Assembly (NCBI GenBank): GCA_015075745.1
Contig: JABTTW010000001.1
Location: forward strand, 1,364,001-1,428,000
DNA: 64,000 nt
Direction: 5' to 3'
Source: Planctomycetia bacterium
GTDB taxonomy: Bacteria; Planctomycetota; Phycisphaerae; UBA1845; UTPLA1
The position numbers and the translations under genes were made by a program. Below are positions 26,693 to 35,589 of this stretch, piece by piece. A model generated the notes under the pieces. The model had not been told where the DNA came from, did no database searches, and saw nothing but the letters and a program-made list of their open reading frames with translations. Position 1 is the stretch's first letter. Each line of letters opens with the position of its first letter.

Positions 26693-26917
26693 ACAACCGC
26701 GGCTCAAGGCGTCGATTTCGCGATCGAACGACGCCGGACCGCCTGCACAGAACTGTGCGTATTCACACAAATCCTGTGCGGTATCCCTCTATTCTAGCAG
26801 CTTCCGAGTCGCCTCCGTTAGGACAACTTCTCGTCTAAGAGGCTCATAAGTGCCCCGTTAGCCGAGGGTTGGGCAAAATGCCGAACCTGAGAATGGGTCC
26901 TTCCTGCATAGACAAGG

Positions 26918-26934
26918 AGCATTCCGCGTGCCAG
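26918..26934 (-). promoter_or_regulatory. Sigma-54 (-24/-12) promoter for the kinase-regulator operon
   Basis: Minus strand reads CTGGCACG-CGGA-ATGCT. The -24 element TGGCACG is a perfect consensus match, and the -12 element ATGCT differs from TTGCW at one position. Spacing between the GG and GC dinucleotides is exactly that of known sigma-54 promoters. Predicted start is near 26907. Since the operon encodes a sigma-54 activator, autoregulation is plausible. Confidence 0.72.
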
Positions 26935-27206
26935 GTTCGAGAATGGAAAGGGTACGGCGACAATGGGGTCGTCATTATCGGATCGATTGGCCCCTCAAGG
27001 GCGGCGGCGACGTAGTCCTGACATGAGCCAGGTTGATACCCTCCCAGGTGAGATTTGAGGAATTCAAAATTTTTGCGATTCGCCGGGAAGATTCGGCGGT
27101 CAGCCGGGTACCTCTATTGAGTGGCAGCCCATTGGACGAGATGGGATTGACCCGGATGGCGAGACTGATTCGCGGCGAACCATTTTGCCGCACCGCGAGG
27201 TGAGAG

Positions 27207-27614
27207 ATGTCCTGGAACTTTGCAAGACTGTTCGGCCGAGGCAAGTCGCGGATGCGTCAATTCGACGATGCAGCGTCGCTGATCTCGCAGTGGGAGATTG
27301 TCGCGGAACCGGATTGCATCCGAGTTCGCCCGGTGGGTGAAGAGCTGAAGCCCGCGGCGATGACGATGATGGTCGAGAAGATCATCGGCCTGAATCGCCC
27401 GGATGGGCCCTTTCGAATTGTGTTCGATTTCAGTCGGGTGCAGCGGTTCGGCCCGGAGTGGACGCCGATCATCGCCGGACTGGTACAGGTCGCCAGACAA
27501 CTGCCGGAGATTTGCGAGATCGCCGGGCTGCATGGTCAGCCGGAGGCGGCGGTCAGACTCTACCGAACGAACAAGACACTGATGGGGATGATGCCGCGCC
27601 GCAGCGCTGCATAA
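27207..27614 (+). CDS. Small STAS-like (anti-anti-sigma type) protein
   Basis: The 135-residue protein has an alternating beta/alpha pattern resembling STAS domains: WEIVAEPDCIRVRPVG, FRIVFDFSRVQRFGPEW and VARQLPEICEIAGLHG. A STAS protein would be expected to bind an anti-sigma kinase or a membrane partner, with a phosphorylatable Ser/Thr at the start of the second helix. Here that position reads FGPEWTP, so the usual Asp-Ser pair is not obvious. The start ATG follows GAGGTGAGAG, a strong but close Shine-Dalgarno. It is divergent from the kinase operon and convergent with the next gene. Confidence 0.6.
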   Translation: MSWNFARLFGRGKSRMRQFDDAASLISQWEIVAEPDCIRVRPVGEELKPAAMTMMVEKIIGLNRPDGPFRIVFDFSRVQRFGPEWTPIIAGLVQVARQLPEICEIAGLHGQPEAAVRLYRTNKTLMGMMPRRSAA

Positions 27615-27635
27615 CGATTCGACGCACCGAAGTCA

Positions 27636-28781
27636 TCAAAGAAAAGTCTGCGTCGATTTCAGATTCACGCTACGCGCGGCCAGTTCGCTGGTCATTCGCT
27701 CGAGCATGCCCGATTGCATGCCCAAGAGCTCCGGCGGCAGGACTCCGGGCTGGGCTATCTCGCTCCGGGCGAGCATTCTGGCGACGATGGCGCAGGGGAA
27801 CGCGGTGGTTCTGGCCATGGATGTTTGCGCGGTCGCATGATCATATTCATCGTATAGATCGTAGGTGTGTCGCACGGCGCGGCCGCCCTTTCGGCCATCG
27901 ACGACCACTCTGAGGATCGTAAATTCCTCTTCGCCAAGTTTATAAGTCCACATGGGGAAGAGGAGCTTCGAGGTCACATCGAGCGGGCGGACTTTGACGC
28001 CGCGAATCTCGATCTCGTCCTTGCCGAAAAGGCCCGTCTCGCGAAGGACGGCCATCAATTCGATGTGACCGGGATAGCGCAGCGTCTTTTCGACCATGTT
28101 CGGGGCATTAATGTTTTTGATAAGGGTCCGCAGGCCGTCGGTGTTGAATGCCTCGAGTTCACCGACGATGGGAAACTCGATACGCTCGGCATCGGAAAGG
28201 GCCGGCTTCACGACGTGGTTTCCGTTTTCGATCATCCGCGCCGGGCGGGTGTATTCCTCAATGACGTCAGCGGGGGCGAACGGGGCCTTGTACTGGTAGG
28301 GCCAGGCGGGTTGTTTCGGAAGGCCGCCGACGTAATAGACGACGCGATCGGTCACATCCAATTGAGATGCTATGTGGCCGATGACCAGATTCGCCAGACC
28401 GGGCGCGACGCCGCAATCGACGACGGCGGTGACGCCGCGTTCTTTCGCGAGGTCGTTCAATTCGGTCTGATCTTCGACCATGAATGAAATGTCGGCGAAG
28501 GGCTTGCCGGCTTCGATGACGGTTCGGAGCACCATGAAGCCCAACTTGCTGGGCATCGCGCCGAGGACGACGTCGGCCTGTTCGATGGCCTTAATCAGCA
28601 CTTCGGGAGAGCCGAGGTCGGCCTTGTGGGTGATGAGATTCTCGACTCCGGAGAGGCGCGCCAGATTGGCTTCATTGGCGTCGAGTGCGGTCACAATGAA
28701 ATCGGGATCGCTCGCCATGTCCCGGGCCATCGTCGCGCCAACGAGCCCGCAACCGAGGACGACTGCTTTTTTCTTGTCCAT
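27636..28781 (-). CDS. Saccharopine-dehydrogenase-family NAD(P)-binding oxidoreductase
   Basis: This 381-residue cytoplasmic protein begins with a Rossmann motif VVLGCGLVGATMARDM (residues 7-22). The catalytic domain of the saccharopine dehydrogenase/LYS9 family follows (VDCGVAPGLANLVIGH, LRYPGHIELMAVLRE). Relatives act in lysine metabolism or as lysine or carboxynorspermidine dehydrogenases; the exact substrate is not decided by sequence. No lysine pathway genes are adjacent. It is transcribed away from the glycosyltransferase at 28983, leaving a 201-bp divergent spacer. Confidence 0.85.
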   Translation of the reverse strand: MDKKKAVVLGCGLVGATMARDMASDPDFIVTALDANEANLARLSGVENLITHKADLGSPEVLIKAIEQADVVLGAMPSKLGFMVLRTVIEAGKPFADISFMVEDQTELNDLAKERGVTAVVDCGVAPGLANLVIGHIASQLDVTDRVVYYVGGLPKQPAWPYQYKAPFAPADVIEEYTRPARMIENGNHVVKPALSDAERIEFPIVGELEAFNTDGLRTLIKNINAPNMVEKTLRYPGHIELMAVLRETGLFGKDEIEIRGVKVRPLDVTSKLLFPMWTYKLGEEEFTILRVVVDGRKGGRAVRHTYDLYDEYDHATAQTSMARTTAFPCAIVARMLARSEIAQPGVLPPELLGMQSGMLERMTSELAARSVNLKSTQTFL

Positions 28782-28982
28782 GAATGATCCAATCGCAACG
28801 AGGATTCAGTGACTTCCAGTAAGTCGGCGAGGGCATTCTATCAGGTGACCCGATCCGGCGAGATCCGCCGGTCCGGTGGCCCCGTCGGTGATCGACGCTA
28901 TCATGTCGCCGCCCCCCCGATCACCCGGTACGTTTTGGGAGGCGACAGCTTTCGGTCTACCGGGCGGTATGCATCGCGCTTC

Positions 28983-30269
28983 ATGGACATTCACTGGGTA
29001 TATCTTGCGCTGTTGGCCACTTGCCTCCTTTCGTGCGTTCAGGGAGTCTTGGGGGTCATCGCCGGTTGGCGATTTCTCAGGGAGGTCAAGACGGCGGTGG
29101 CGCGCGGCCGGCGGCAACTGGATTCCGCGGGCCGTTTCACTTTTCAGCCTCCGCTTGCCGTCATCCTGCCTTGCTGCGGCGTCGATGAGTACCTGCACCG
29201 GACGGTCGAACAGCTCGCGCGACAGAATTACAACGACTATGAAGTCATTTTCACCTTTGAGTCGCAGTCCGACCCGGCGTATGCGGCGGTGGTGGAGTGG
29301 ACGCGCGGCTGGGGGGCCCCGCCGTACAGACTCGTCGTCGCCGGATCGGCTGACGCGCGGTCACAGAAGGTGCACAACCTGCTTGCCGCGTTGAAGCAGG
29401 TGTCGGCCGATCGAAAGGTGCTGATTTTTCTCGACTCCGACGCGGTGCCGGGGGATGACTGGCTGGGTCACATGGTCGCGCCGCTGTCCGATGAGTCGGT
29501 CGGGGCGGCGACGGGATTTCGCTGGTACTGTGCGAAAGGGGGAATCGCCAACGGCGTTCGATCCGTCTGGAACGCTGCGAGCCTGACCCTGTTCGAGCAG
29601 GAGCGGACGCGGTTTTGCTGGGGCGGGGCAACGGCCATTTTGCGGGAGCGCTTTGATTCGCTGCGCGTTGCCGAGCGCTGGGATCGGGCCTTGTCGGATG
29701 ACTTGCAGGTCACCATGGCGATCAAGGAGGCCGAGCTTCGGATCGTCTTCGTGCCGCAGGCGCTGATACCGAGTCACGATCAAACCACGCTTCGGGGCTT
29801 TTGGGAATTTGCGGTACGCCAGCTCACCATTACGCGGATCGGGGCCCCGCGCCTTTGGTGGTCGGGCTTTTTCTTGTGTCAGAGTTTCATGTTGGGCGGC
29901 ACGGTGGCGGCGGTGCTATGCGTTGGGGCGGCACTCGGGCTGTTCGGGTCACCGGCGATCCTGGCCATCTCCGCAGGGCTTTGGGGAATCATCTCCCTGA
30001 CGACGGTGGGACGGGCGGCATTGAGGCAGTCGGCGGTGAAGAAGGTCCTCGGCCCGCCGGATTTGACCTGGCGGGATACCGCCTGGGACATCGGCGGGGC
30101 CCTGCTGATCGGGATCGTCCACCAGCTTCTTTTCATGGCGTCCATGCGGGGTCGTGTAATTAACTGGCGAGGAAGAACTTATGAGATGGTTTCGGGCGAG
30201 GAGACGAGAATTCTACGGTCTCCCGGTGCCACCGGCGGTGTCACGCACCCACCCGCCAAAGCCGTTTAG
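28983..30269 (+). CDS. Membrane family-2 glycosyltransferase (ceramide-glucosyltransferase-like)
   Basis: The 428-residue protein starts at ATG 28983, where a transmembrane helix (about 3-26) begins; the earlier in-frame start at 28809 would add a non-family leader. The GT-A domain shows PLAVILPCCGVDEY, then FLDSDAVPGDDW near residue 148, then DDLQVT near 239, and an RQLTITR segment in place of the usual QxxRW. Three or four C-terminal helices follow (about 285-400). The pattern fits GT2/GT21 enzymes that transfer a sugar to a lipid at the membrane, as in ceramide or hopanoid glycosylation. The acceptor is unknown. Confidence 0.82.
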   Translation: MDIHWVYLALLATCLLSCVQGVLGVIAGWRFLREVKTAVARGRRQLDSAGRFTFQPPLAVILPCCGVDEYLHRTVEQLARQNYNDYEVIFTFESQSDPAYAAVVEWTRGWGAPPYRLVVAGSADARSQKVHNLLAALKQVSADRKVLIFLDSDAVPGDDWLGHMVAPLSDESVGAATGFRWYCAKGGIANGVRSVWNAASLTLFEQERTRFCWGGATAILRERFDSLRVAERWDRALSDDLQVTMAIKEAELRIVFVPQALIPSHDQTTLRGFWEFAVRQLTITRIGAPRLWWSGFFLCQSFMLGGTVAAVLCVGAALGLFGSPAILAISAGLWGIISLTTVGRAALRQSAVKKVLGPPDLTWRDTAWDIGGALLIGIVHQLLFMASMRGRVINWRGRTYEMVSGEETRILRSPGATGGVTHPPAKAV

Positions 30270-30441
30270 GACCCCCGAGAAATCACCAAATAGCGAGGAG
30301 TGCCTTAATGGGCCTGACTTACGTGGAATGTCCGAAAACCAGCGAAAACCCGGTCCTCAACCGGGGATGTCTGTGAGTAGTTAATGGGTGTTTCTGCCTC
30401 GATAAGACTCTGTTAATCAGCGATTTCTAAGCTTCCCGGCC

Positions 30442-30471
30442 TTGCAATTGAAAGCTCAAAAAGGGTAGTAT
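30442..30471 (+). promoter_or_regulatory. Sigma-70-type promoter candidate for the PEP-CTERM gene
   Basis: TTGCAA (30442-30447) and TAGTAT (30466-30471) with an 18-bp spacer. The predicted start near 30478 gives a leader of about 135 bases with three hairpins. Confidence 0.45.
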
Positions 30472-30495
30472 GGGGCTTGGAAAGAACATGGAGGA

Positions 30496-30580
30496 GGGGT
30501 GAGCGGTACCCCCCAGGTCATCATGGTTTTCTAGGAGCGCCGTGGAATTCGCTCCATCGCTCATGCCTGTATTCAGGCGT
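30496..30580 (+). promoter_or_regulatory. Three-hairpin 5' leader
   Basis: GGGGT/ACCCC (30496-30512), GGAGCG/CGCTCC (30534-30555) and ATGCCTG/CAGGCGT with a TATT loop (30563-30580) stand in a row before the AGGAGAGGA ribosome-binding site at 30597-30605. It might stabilise or regulate the message. It does not match a riboswitch that I know. Confidence 0.4.
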
Positions 30581-30613
30581 GGGGCCAGAAATTTTTAGGA
30601 GAGGACAGCGATT

Positions 30614-31333
30614 ATGAAGAACTTTGTACTAGCACTCGCAGTCGTGGCGCTTCTTGCCACACCGTCGTATGGCTCACTGCTCATGAATGAGCCCTTTAGC
30701 TACGCGAACGGCAATCTCGTTCCCAATGGCGGCTGGACCAACCACAGCGGCTCCGGCAGCTTCATTCAAGTCAACGCCGGCGTTGCCCAACTCGCTCAGG
30801 GCGGCGGCTCGCGCGAAGATGCGAACAGAGGTTTCGGTTCAGCGACCGGCACGCTCTATTCCGCCTTCGACGTCTCTGTTGATAACGGGAACCTCGACGT
30901 CTATTTCGCTCACATGATGATCGGCGGATCGACCACGTTCCGCAGCCGCGTCTGGGTCATTCCTGATCCGGCCGGTGCCGGCGACTTCACTTTCGCAATC
31001 AGCGATACAAGCAGCGCCGCGGTTGCCTGGGGATCAGGGCTGGACTTCGCCACGACTTATCGCGTCGTTCACTCATACGACCTCGCTACCGGCGCCACGA
31101 AATTGTGGGTCGATCAGGCTACTGAGGCTGGCACAAGCGTCTCCGCCGTCGTGAGTACGGCTGTCGTTGCCTTGGATGCGTTCGCCCTCCGTCAAGCGGC
31201 CGGTGACTCAACTCAGGCCATCGACAATGCCTGTGTCGCGACGAGCTACAACGAAGCTTACAACTGCATCCCGGAGCCCGGCACAGCCCTGCTCCTCGGA
31301 TTGGGCATTGTCGGCCTGATCCGCCGCCGGTAA
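30614..31333 (+). CDS. PEP-CTERM sorting domain protein
   Basis: This 239-residue exported protein has a signal peptide (about 1-20, ending ATPSYG) and a beta-rich central region containing FSYANGNLVPNGGW near the N-terminus. The sorting signal is PEPGTALLLGLGIVGLIRRR: a PEP motif, a hydrophobic stretch and an arginine tail. Exosortase would cleave at PEP during export; no exosortase gene is in the window. The AGGAGAGGA Shine-Dalgarno is well placed. Its own promoter candidate and strong terminator suggest a single-gene unit. The central domain resembles LamG/PEP-CTERM passenger folds, and its function is unknown. Confidence 0.92.
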   Translation: MKNFVLALAVVALLATPSYGSLLMNEPFSYANGNLVPNGGWTNHSGSGSFIQVNAGVAQLAQGGGSREDANRGFGSATGTLYSAFDVSVDNGNLDVYFAHMMIGGSTTFRSRVWVIPDPAGAGDFTFAISDTSSAAVAWGSGLDFATTYRVVHSYDLATGATKLWVDQATEAGTSVSAVVSTAVVALDAFALRQAAGDSTQAIDNACVATSYNEAYNCIPEPGTALLLGLGIVGLIRRR

Positions 31334-31392
31334 TTTCCGGCATACGCTGATCCCGACGCGAATTGCGGTTGGGACGATAGAATTGTGAACCT

Positions 31393-31437
31393 CACAGGCC
31401 GCGAGTAGTATGAATACTCGCGGCCTGTGTTCTTTTT
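31393..31437 (+). terminator. Rho-independent terminator after the PEP-CTERM gene
   Basis: A perfect 15-bp stem, CACAGGCCGCGAGTA (31393-31407) with TACTCGCGGCCTGTG (31415-31429), has a 7-base loop and is followed by TTCTTTTT. This is the clearest terminator in the window. Confidence 0.92.
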
Positions 31438-31495
31438 ACGCCCATCGTCCAGCGTAGCGCGACAGGAGCACGGACCAATACCCTCGGCGTGAATC

Positions 31496-31500
31496 AGGAG
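31496..31500 (+). promoter_or_regulatory. Ribosome-binding site for the TTG-started TPR gene
   Basis: AGGAG lies eight bases before the TTG at 31509, with a signal peptide directly after. It supports TTG as the real start. Confidence 0.6.
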
Positions 31501-31508
31501 AGAATCCC

Positions 31509-33653
31509 TTGACGGATGCACGACTAATTCGATTTGCCCTCTTCGCGACGATGGTGTTGCCCTGCGCAGCGACCATGGCCCGGGAGGATTTGCCTGCGAC
31601 GACCTCCGCACCGACCACGCAGGCAAGCAGGCCCACCCACGCGAAGCTCGTGAAGGCGGCAGCCAAGAAGCCGCTCGCTGTTCGGGAGCTGAAGAAAACC
31701 GACGGGAGTCCTTTGAGTGATACGGAGGCGTCTGAAATTCGCGAGGCCGAGCAGGCGCTCGATGAGATTCCCAAGCTTCGCGCCGAGGGGAAATATGCAG
31801 AGGCCCGCGAACGGGCGGAGAAGGCCGGCCGGGTGATCGCCCGACTGCTTGGCCCGCTTAATTACATGAATGTGACGGCGTCGGTTCAGTACACGGCGCT
31901 TGAGCGATATTTGTCCGCGAAGCCCGACGAACTGGCCACGTTGCGTCAGGCCGATTCGGCGGAGGCGGCCGCGGCCCAGGCCGTGCGCGACGGCGATTTT
32001 TTCACGGCCCGCGTCGAGGCGGCCAAGGCCATTTCCAAGCGCGAGCCCATCTTGGGGGACAATCACCCCGATCTGATCGAACCGCTTCGCATTCTTGGAT
32101 ATGCGCAGACGGAGTTGCAGGCGCTTGACGATGCCGAGGCTCAGCTTGCCCGGGCGCTGGAGCTGTGCGAGCAGACCTATGGGAAGTCGCACCCGCGTAC
32201 GGCTGCCGTACTGGATCGTCAGGGATGGTTGAATATCTATCGCGGCAAGCCGAACCTCGCGGAGCCCCCGCTGCGCCGCGCTCTCTACATCTTCACCTCC
32301 ACGCTGGGCGAAGGCGCCGAGGCGGCGGAAACGATGGACAACCTGGGCACGGCCCTGGGCTACAAGTCCGGCGGTGACTTTCTGGAGGCGGTGAACGCCA
32401 AGCTTCGTGCGCTGGTCATCCGCGAGCAGGTGCTCGGTCCGACATCCAAGGACGCGGCGATCTCGCTGAGCAATCTGGCATGGCTCTACAGCCGTGGAGG
32501 ATTGACGGAAGAAGTTATTCCCATGCGTTCGCGGGCACTGGAAAACCTGCGAGCCTCGCTGGGGCCGGATCATCGAGACACGCTGGTGGAGATGTCCAAT
32601 CTGGCGCAGGCCTACCGTCAATTTGGCAAGCCCGCCGAGGCGGCCGAGCTTTATCGAGAGCTGGTGGCTCACGATCAGAAAGAAAATAATCCCGCGGACG
32701 CCGTCGCGGTCAGTCACCTGACGATGCTGGGCTCGGTCCTTCTCGAGTCGGACAAACAGTCGGAAGGCGAAGAAGTGATGCGGCGGGCATTCGATCGCCT
32801 GAAGACGTTGCACGAAAAGGGCGAGCATGGGGCGGCGGCCTTTCAGGGCAACCAGCTTGCGATCGCCTACCAGGCAAGACGGATGCTGGATGACGCCTGC
32901 AAAGTGCGGAGGCAATTATATGAATGGGAACGCCAGCGACCCGGCCGCGTCAACCAGAACGCACTTCGCAGCAAGGTGCAGTTCGGTCTGCTGCTCGCGG
33001 AAGTGGGAGATTTGGCAGAAAGCCGCAAGATTCTGACCACGGCGGTCGAGGATGCGGCGATTGTGTACGGCAAGGGCGAACGCGACACGACCGTCTCGAT
33101 GATCGCGCTGGCCAGCACGCTTGAGAAGATCGGCGAACTCACGGAGGCCGGGCGGCTTTGTTCGGAGATTCTTCGCATCACGGAATCGAAGTATCCCGAG
33201 GGCACGCTGCCGCATGCATTTGCCCTTGCGGCGCTGGCTCGCGTGCAACTGCGACAGGAAAACTACGACCTGGCCAAGTTCTCGCTGGAAGAGGCGATAA
33301 AGATCCTGCAAGAGTCCACCCGACAGGATCCGGTCACGCTGATTTCGTGCCTGGTGGATCTGTCCAAGTGTGAAGAGGCCCTGGGTGACAAGGACGCGGG
33401 AATCGCCCGACTTCGCGAGGCGTTGACCATTTGCGATGAGATGAATCCGGCTTACCCGCTTCAGCACAAAGGGATGCGGGTGAGCGTCCTTAACCCGCTG
33501 CGCAAGGCCCTCGCGGGCAAGGATCAGGCCGAAGCCGATGCGTTGACCGCCGAATTGAAGAAAATCCTGGAGAAGCTGCGCGACTGCCTGGCCTTAAGCG
33601 CCGAAGATCGAGAATCCCTGAAAGAACTCGGCATCTCCGAGTCGCGTGGATGA
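31509..33653 (+). CDS. Secreted tetratricopeptide-repeat protein
   Basis: The 714-residue product starts at TTG, supported by AGGAG eight bases upstream. A signal peptide (about 1-24) is followed by a Thr/Pro/Ala-rich linker. From about residue 70 the chain is helical, with tandem TPR units in the style of kinesin-light-chain or CHAT-associated repeats (DDAEAQLARALELCEQTYG, AISLSNLAWLYSRGG, VEMSNLAQAYRQFGKPAEA). No enzyme domain is present, so it likely scaffolds partners in the periplasm. Its stop overlaps the GTG of the TMTC-like gene by 8 bp, implying joint expression. Confidence 0.85.
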   Translation: MTDARLIRFALFATMVLPCAATMAREDLPATTSAPTTQASRPTHAKLVKAAAKKPLAVRELKKTDGSPLSDTEASEIREAEQALDEIPKLRAEGKYAEARERAEKAGRVIARLLGPLNYMNVTASVQYTALERYLSAKPDELATLRQADSAEAAAAQAVRDGDFFTARVEAAKAISKREPILGDNHPDLIEPLRILGYAQTELQALDDAEAQLARALELCEQTYGKSHPRTAAVLDRQGWLNIYRGKPNLAEPPLRRALYIFTSTLGEGAEAAETMDNLGTALGYKSGGDFLEAVNAKLRALVIREQVLGPTSKDAAISLSNLAWLYSRGGLTEEVIPMRSRALENLRASLGPDHRDTLVEMSNLAQAYRQFGKPAEAAELYRELVAHDQKENNPADAVAVSHLTMLGSVLLESDKQSEGEEVMRRAFDRLKTLHEKGEHGAAAFQGNQLAIAYQARRMLDDACKVRRQLYEWERQRPGRVNQNALRSKVQFGLLLAEVGDLAESRKILTTAVEDAAIVYGKGERDTTVSMIALASTLEKIGELTEAGRLCSEILRITESKYPEGTLPHAFALAALARVQLRQENYDLAKFSLEEAIKILQESTRQDPVTLISCLVDLSKCEEALGDKDAGIARLREALTICDEMNPAYPLQHKGMRVSVLNPLRKALAGKDQAEADALTAELKKILEKLRDCLALSAEDRESLKELGISESRG

Positions 33654-35577
33654 GCCGTCCTTGTCCGAACTCTTAAACTGGTCCCGATCAGAACGCGTCA
33701 CTCGCCGACTCCTGGCCGTCGCGGTGTTCTGCCTCGTCGCGGCGACCTTCCTACCTGTCATCCATAACACGCTGATCAACTGGGATGACGAAAACTATTT
33801 CATCACCCACACAAACTACCGCGGCTTGTCTCTGGACAATATTCGCTGGTGCTTCACGACTTATTACATGGGCCACTATCAGCCGCTGAACTGGCTGAGT
33901 TACGCGGTGGATTATTCCATCAGCGGCATGAAGGACCTGCATGTCCGGCTGCATCAGACGCAGGTACTGCTCCATGCCCTCACTTCGGTGCTGGTCATGT
34001 ATCTCGGTTACGTGCTGCTCAGGATCATCCGACCGGATCGCGATGCGACATCGACGGCCATGGGGGGGGCGGCGGCGGCTTTGTTCTTCGCGCTTCACCC
34101 TCTGCGAGTGGAATCCGTCGCGTGGTCCAGCGCTCGATCTGACTTGATTGCTACGCCCTTTTTCGTGCTCGCGGTGATTGCGTATCTGACGTTGAATCGG
34201 AACGACCGTGCCGCACCGCGCTCGTGGGCTAAGCGGCTCGGTCCGTCTTTCGGGTTTTACATTCTCGCCCTGCTTGGGAAAGAGTTCGCGGTCACGCTGC
34301 CCGCGGTGCTTCTTTTGCTGGACGTGTATCCGCTTCGCCGCCTGGAACTCGGACGAATTCGTGAATGGGCAGACCTGCGGCATCGCTCCGTCCTGCTGGA
34401 GAAGCTACCGTTCTTCGCCGTGGCGATCGTCGCCATCGTCAATGCATTCTTCGCCGCCGGGTCCGAGGCCGTGGCTTCCATGGAGCAGCACTCCCTGGCC
34501 TCGCGAATTGCCCAGGTCTGTGTGTCACTGGTGTGGTACCCGTACAAGACGCTGGCGCCGACGGGATTGACCCCGCTCTACGAGTTCCCCGCCGGATTCG
34601 GGCCCGGTCACCCGTTGGCCGTTCGCAGCGGGATCGCGCTGGCGTTGATTGTCTGCTCGCTGTTCCTGGTACGCCGAAGGGCGAGGGGTCTGATCGCCGC
34701 GGCTGTCTGCTACGGCATCATCATTCTGCCGGTTTCAGGGCTGACACAGCGCGGCCCGCAGATCACGGCCGATCGATATACGTATCTCGCGTGTCTGCCG
34801 TGGGCCATGCTCTTCGGCTATCTGTTCTTCGCGGGCTTCGAGCGCTATCGGCTGCAAGCGACCGTGGCGGCCGGCGTTTTGTTCGCGGTGATGATCGTTG
34901 GGACGCGCGAGCAGATTTCGGTCTGGCGGAACTCACTCACACTGTGGACTCACGGCGTGGCGGTGAATGACGCCTGCGGCGGCGCGCACGCGCATCTGGG
35001 GCATGCGCTGCACTGGGAAGGCAGGCTCGACGACGCTATTCGGGAGTATCACAGAGGCCTGGAGCTGGGATGGAAGCACACGAATGTTCATCGCAATCTC
35101 GCGGCGATCTATAACCAGCTCTATCGCAACGAAGAGGCCGTCGCGGAGTATTTGAAGGACATCCAACAATATCCCGGCCGGTGGGAAAGTCATTACTACC
35201 TCGCCGTGACTTACGAGCGGATGGACGAAGACGAGAGGGCGAAGGAGCAGTATCTCGCGGCCCTGGAGATGAATCCCGATTGGGCCGATGCCCACGTGGC
35301 CATGGGTCGTCTGCTCATGAAGCACGGCTACGACGAACTCGCCGAGGCGCGGCTGCGGCACGCACTGACGCTCAATCCACGACAGCGCGAGGCGCTGGAG
35401 CGATTGGCACTGCTCTGCGCCGAGTCCGGGCGTCTGTCGGAGGCGATCAAGCTCGTGGACCTGTGCATTAAGGAAGCGATGGAGGTCGGCGACAAGCGGG
35501 CCGTCGAGGGACTCCAAAATCGGCGAGCGGAATACGAATCGATGGCCACTTCGCGGCCGGCGAGCGACGCGCGATAA
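33646..35577 (+). CDS. TMTC-like membrane O-mannosyltransferase with C-terminal TPRs
   Basis: The 643-residue protein starts at GTG 33646, overlapping the preceding gene. Its membrane half (about 20-425, roughly ten helices) has the TMTC/GT-C signature: NWDDENYFITHTNYRGLSLD near the first loop, with the acidic WDD pair likely catalytic, plus HYQPLNWLSYAVDY and HPLRVESVAWSSARSD. The C-terminal 200 residues are TPRs (HLGHALHWEGRLDDAIREYH, YLAALEMNPDWADAHVAMG). Such proteins transfer mannose from a lipid carrier to proteins on the outer face of the membrane. The acceptor is unknown; the secreted TPR and PEP-CTERM proteins nearby are candidates by context only. Confidence 0.83.
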   Translation: MDEPSLSELLNWSRSERVTRRLLAVAVFCLVAATFLPVIHNTLINWDDENYFITHTNYRGLSLDNIRWCFTTYYMGHYQPLNWLSYAVDYSISGMKDLHVRLHQTQVLLHALTSVLVMYLGYVLLRIIRPDRDATSTAMGGAAAALFFALHPLRVESVAWSSARSDLIATPFFVLAVIAYLTLNRNDRAAPRSWAKRLGPSFGFYILALLGKEFAVTLPAVLLLLDVYPLRRLELGRIREWADLRHRSVLLEKLPFFAVAIVAIVNAFFAAGSEAVASMEQHSLASRIAQVCVSLVWYPYKTLAPTGLTPLYEFPAGFGPGHPLAVRSGIALALIVCSLFLVRRRARGLIAAAVCYGIIILPVSGLTQRGPQITADRYTYLACLPWAMLFGYLFFAGFERYRLQATVAAGVLFAVMIVGTREQISVWRNSLTLWTHGVAVNDACGGAHAHLGHALHWEGRLDDAIREYHRGLELGWKHTNVHRNLAAIYNQLYRNEEAVAEYLKDIQQYPGRWESHYYLAVTYERMDEDERAKEQYLAALEMNPDWADAHVAMGRLLMKHGYDELAEARLRHALTLNPRQREALERLALLCAESGRLSEAIKLVDLCIKEAMEVGDKRAVEGLQNRRAEYESMATSRPASDAR

Positions 35578-35589
35578 CGGGCTGCGGCG

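Larger units (their letters stand above)
26681..27206. other. 526-bp divergent intergenic region with a sigma-54 promoter
   Basis: Located between the kinase (minus) and the STAS-domain gene (plus). It holds the sigma-54 promoter match at 26918-26934 on the minus strand, giving a leader of about 227 bases before the kinase start. No tRNA, small RNA or protein gene was recognised here. Confidence 0.6.
30270..30613. other. Intergenic region and structured leader of the PEP-CTERM gene
   Basis: Its first part has one small hairpin (CCCGGT-CCTCA-ACCGGG, 30349-30365). The second part holds a promoter candidate and three consecutive hairpins at 30496-30512, 30534-30555 and 30563-30580. No gene or known riboswitch pattern was recognised. 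Confidence 0.6.

Noticed and set aside
27122-27136. Sigma-54-like site TGGCAGC-CCA-TTGGA on the plus strand before the STAS gene
   Set aside because: The -12 element has GA in place of the essential GC, so it is not accepted as a sigma-54 promoter.
30270-30441. tRNA or small RNA gene in the gap before the PEP-CTERM gene
   Set aside because: No cloverleaf arms, TTCGAATCC-like T-loop or conserved small RNA core was found by eye.
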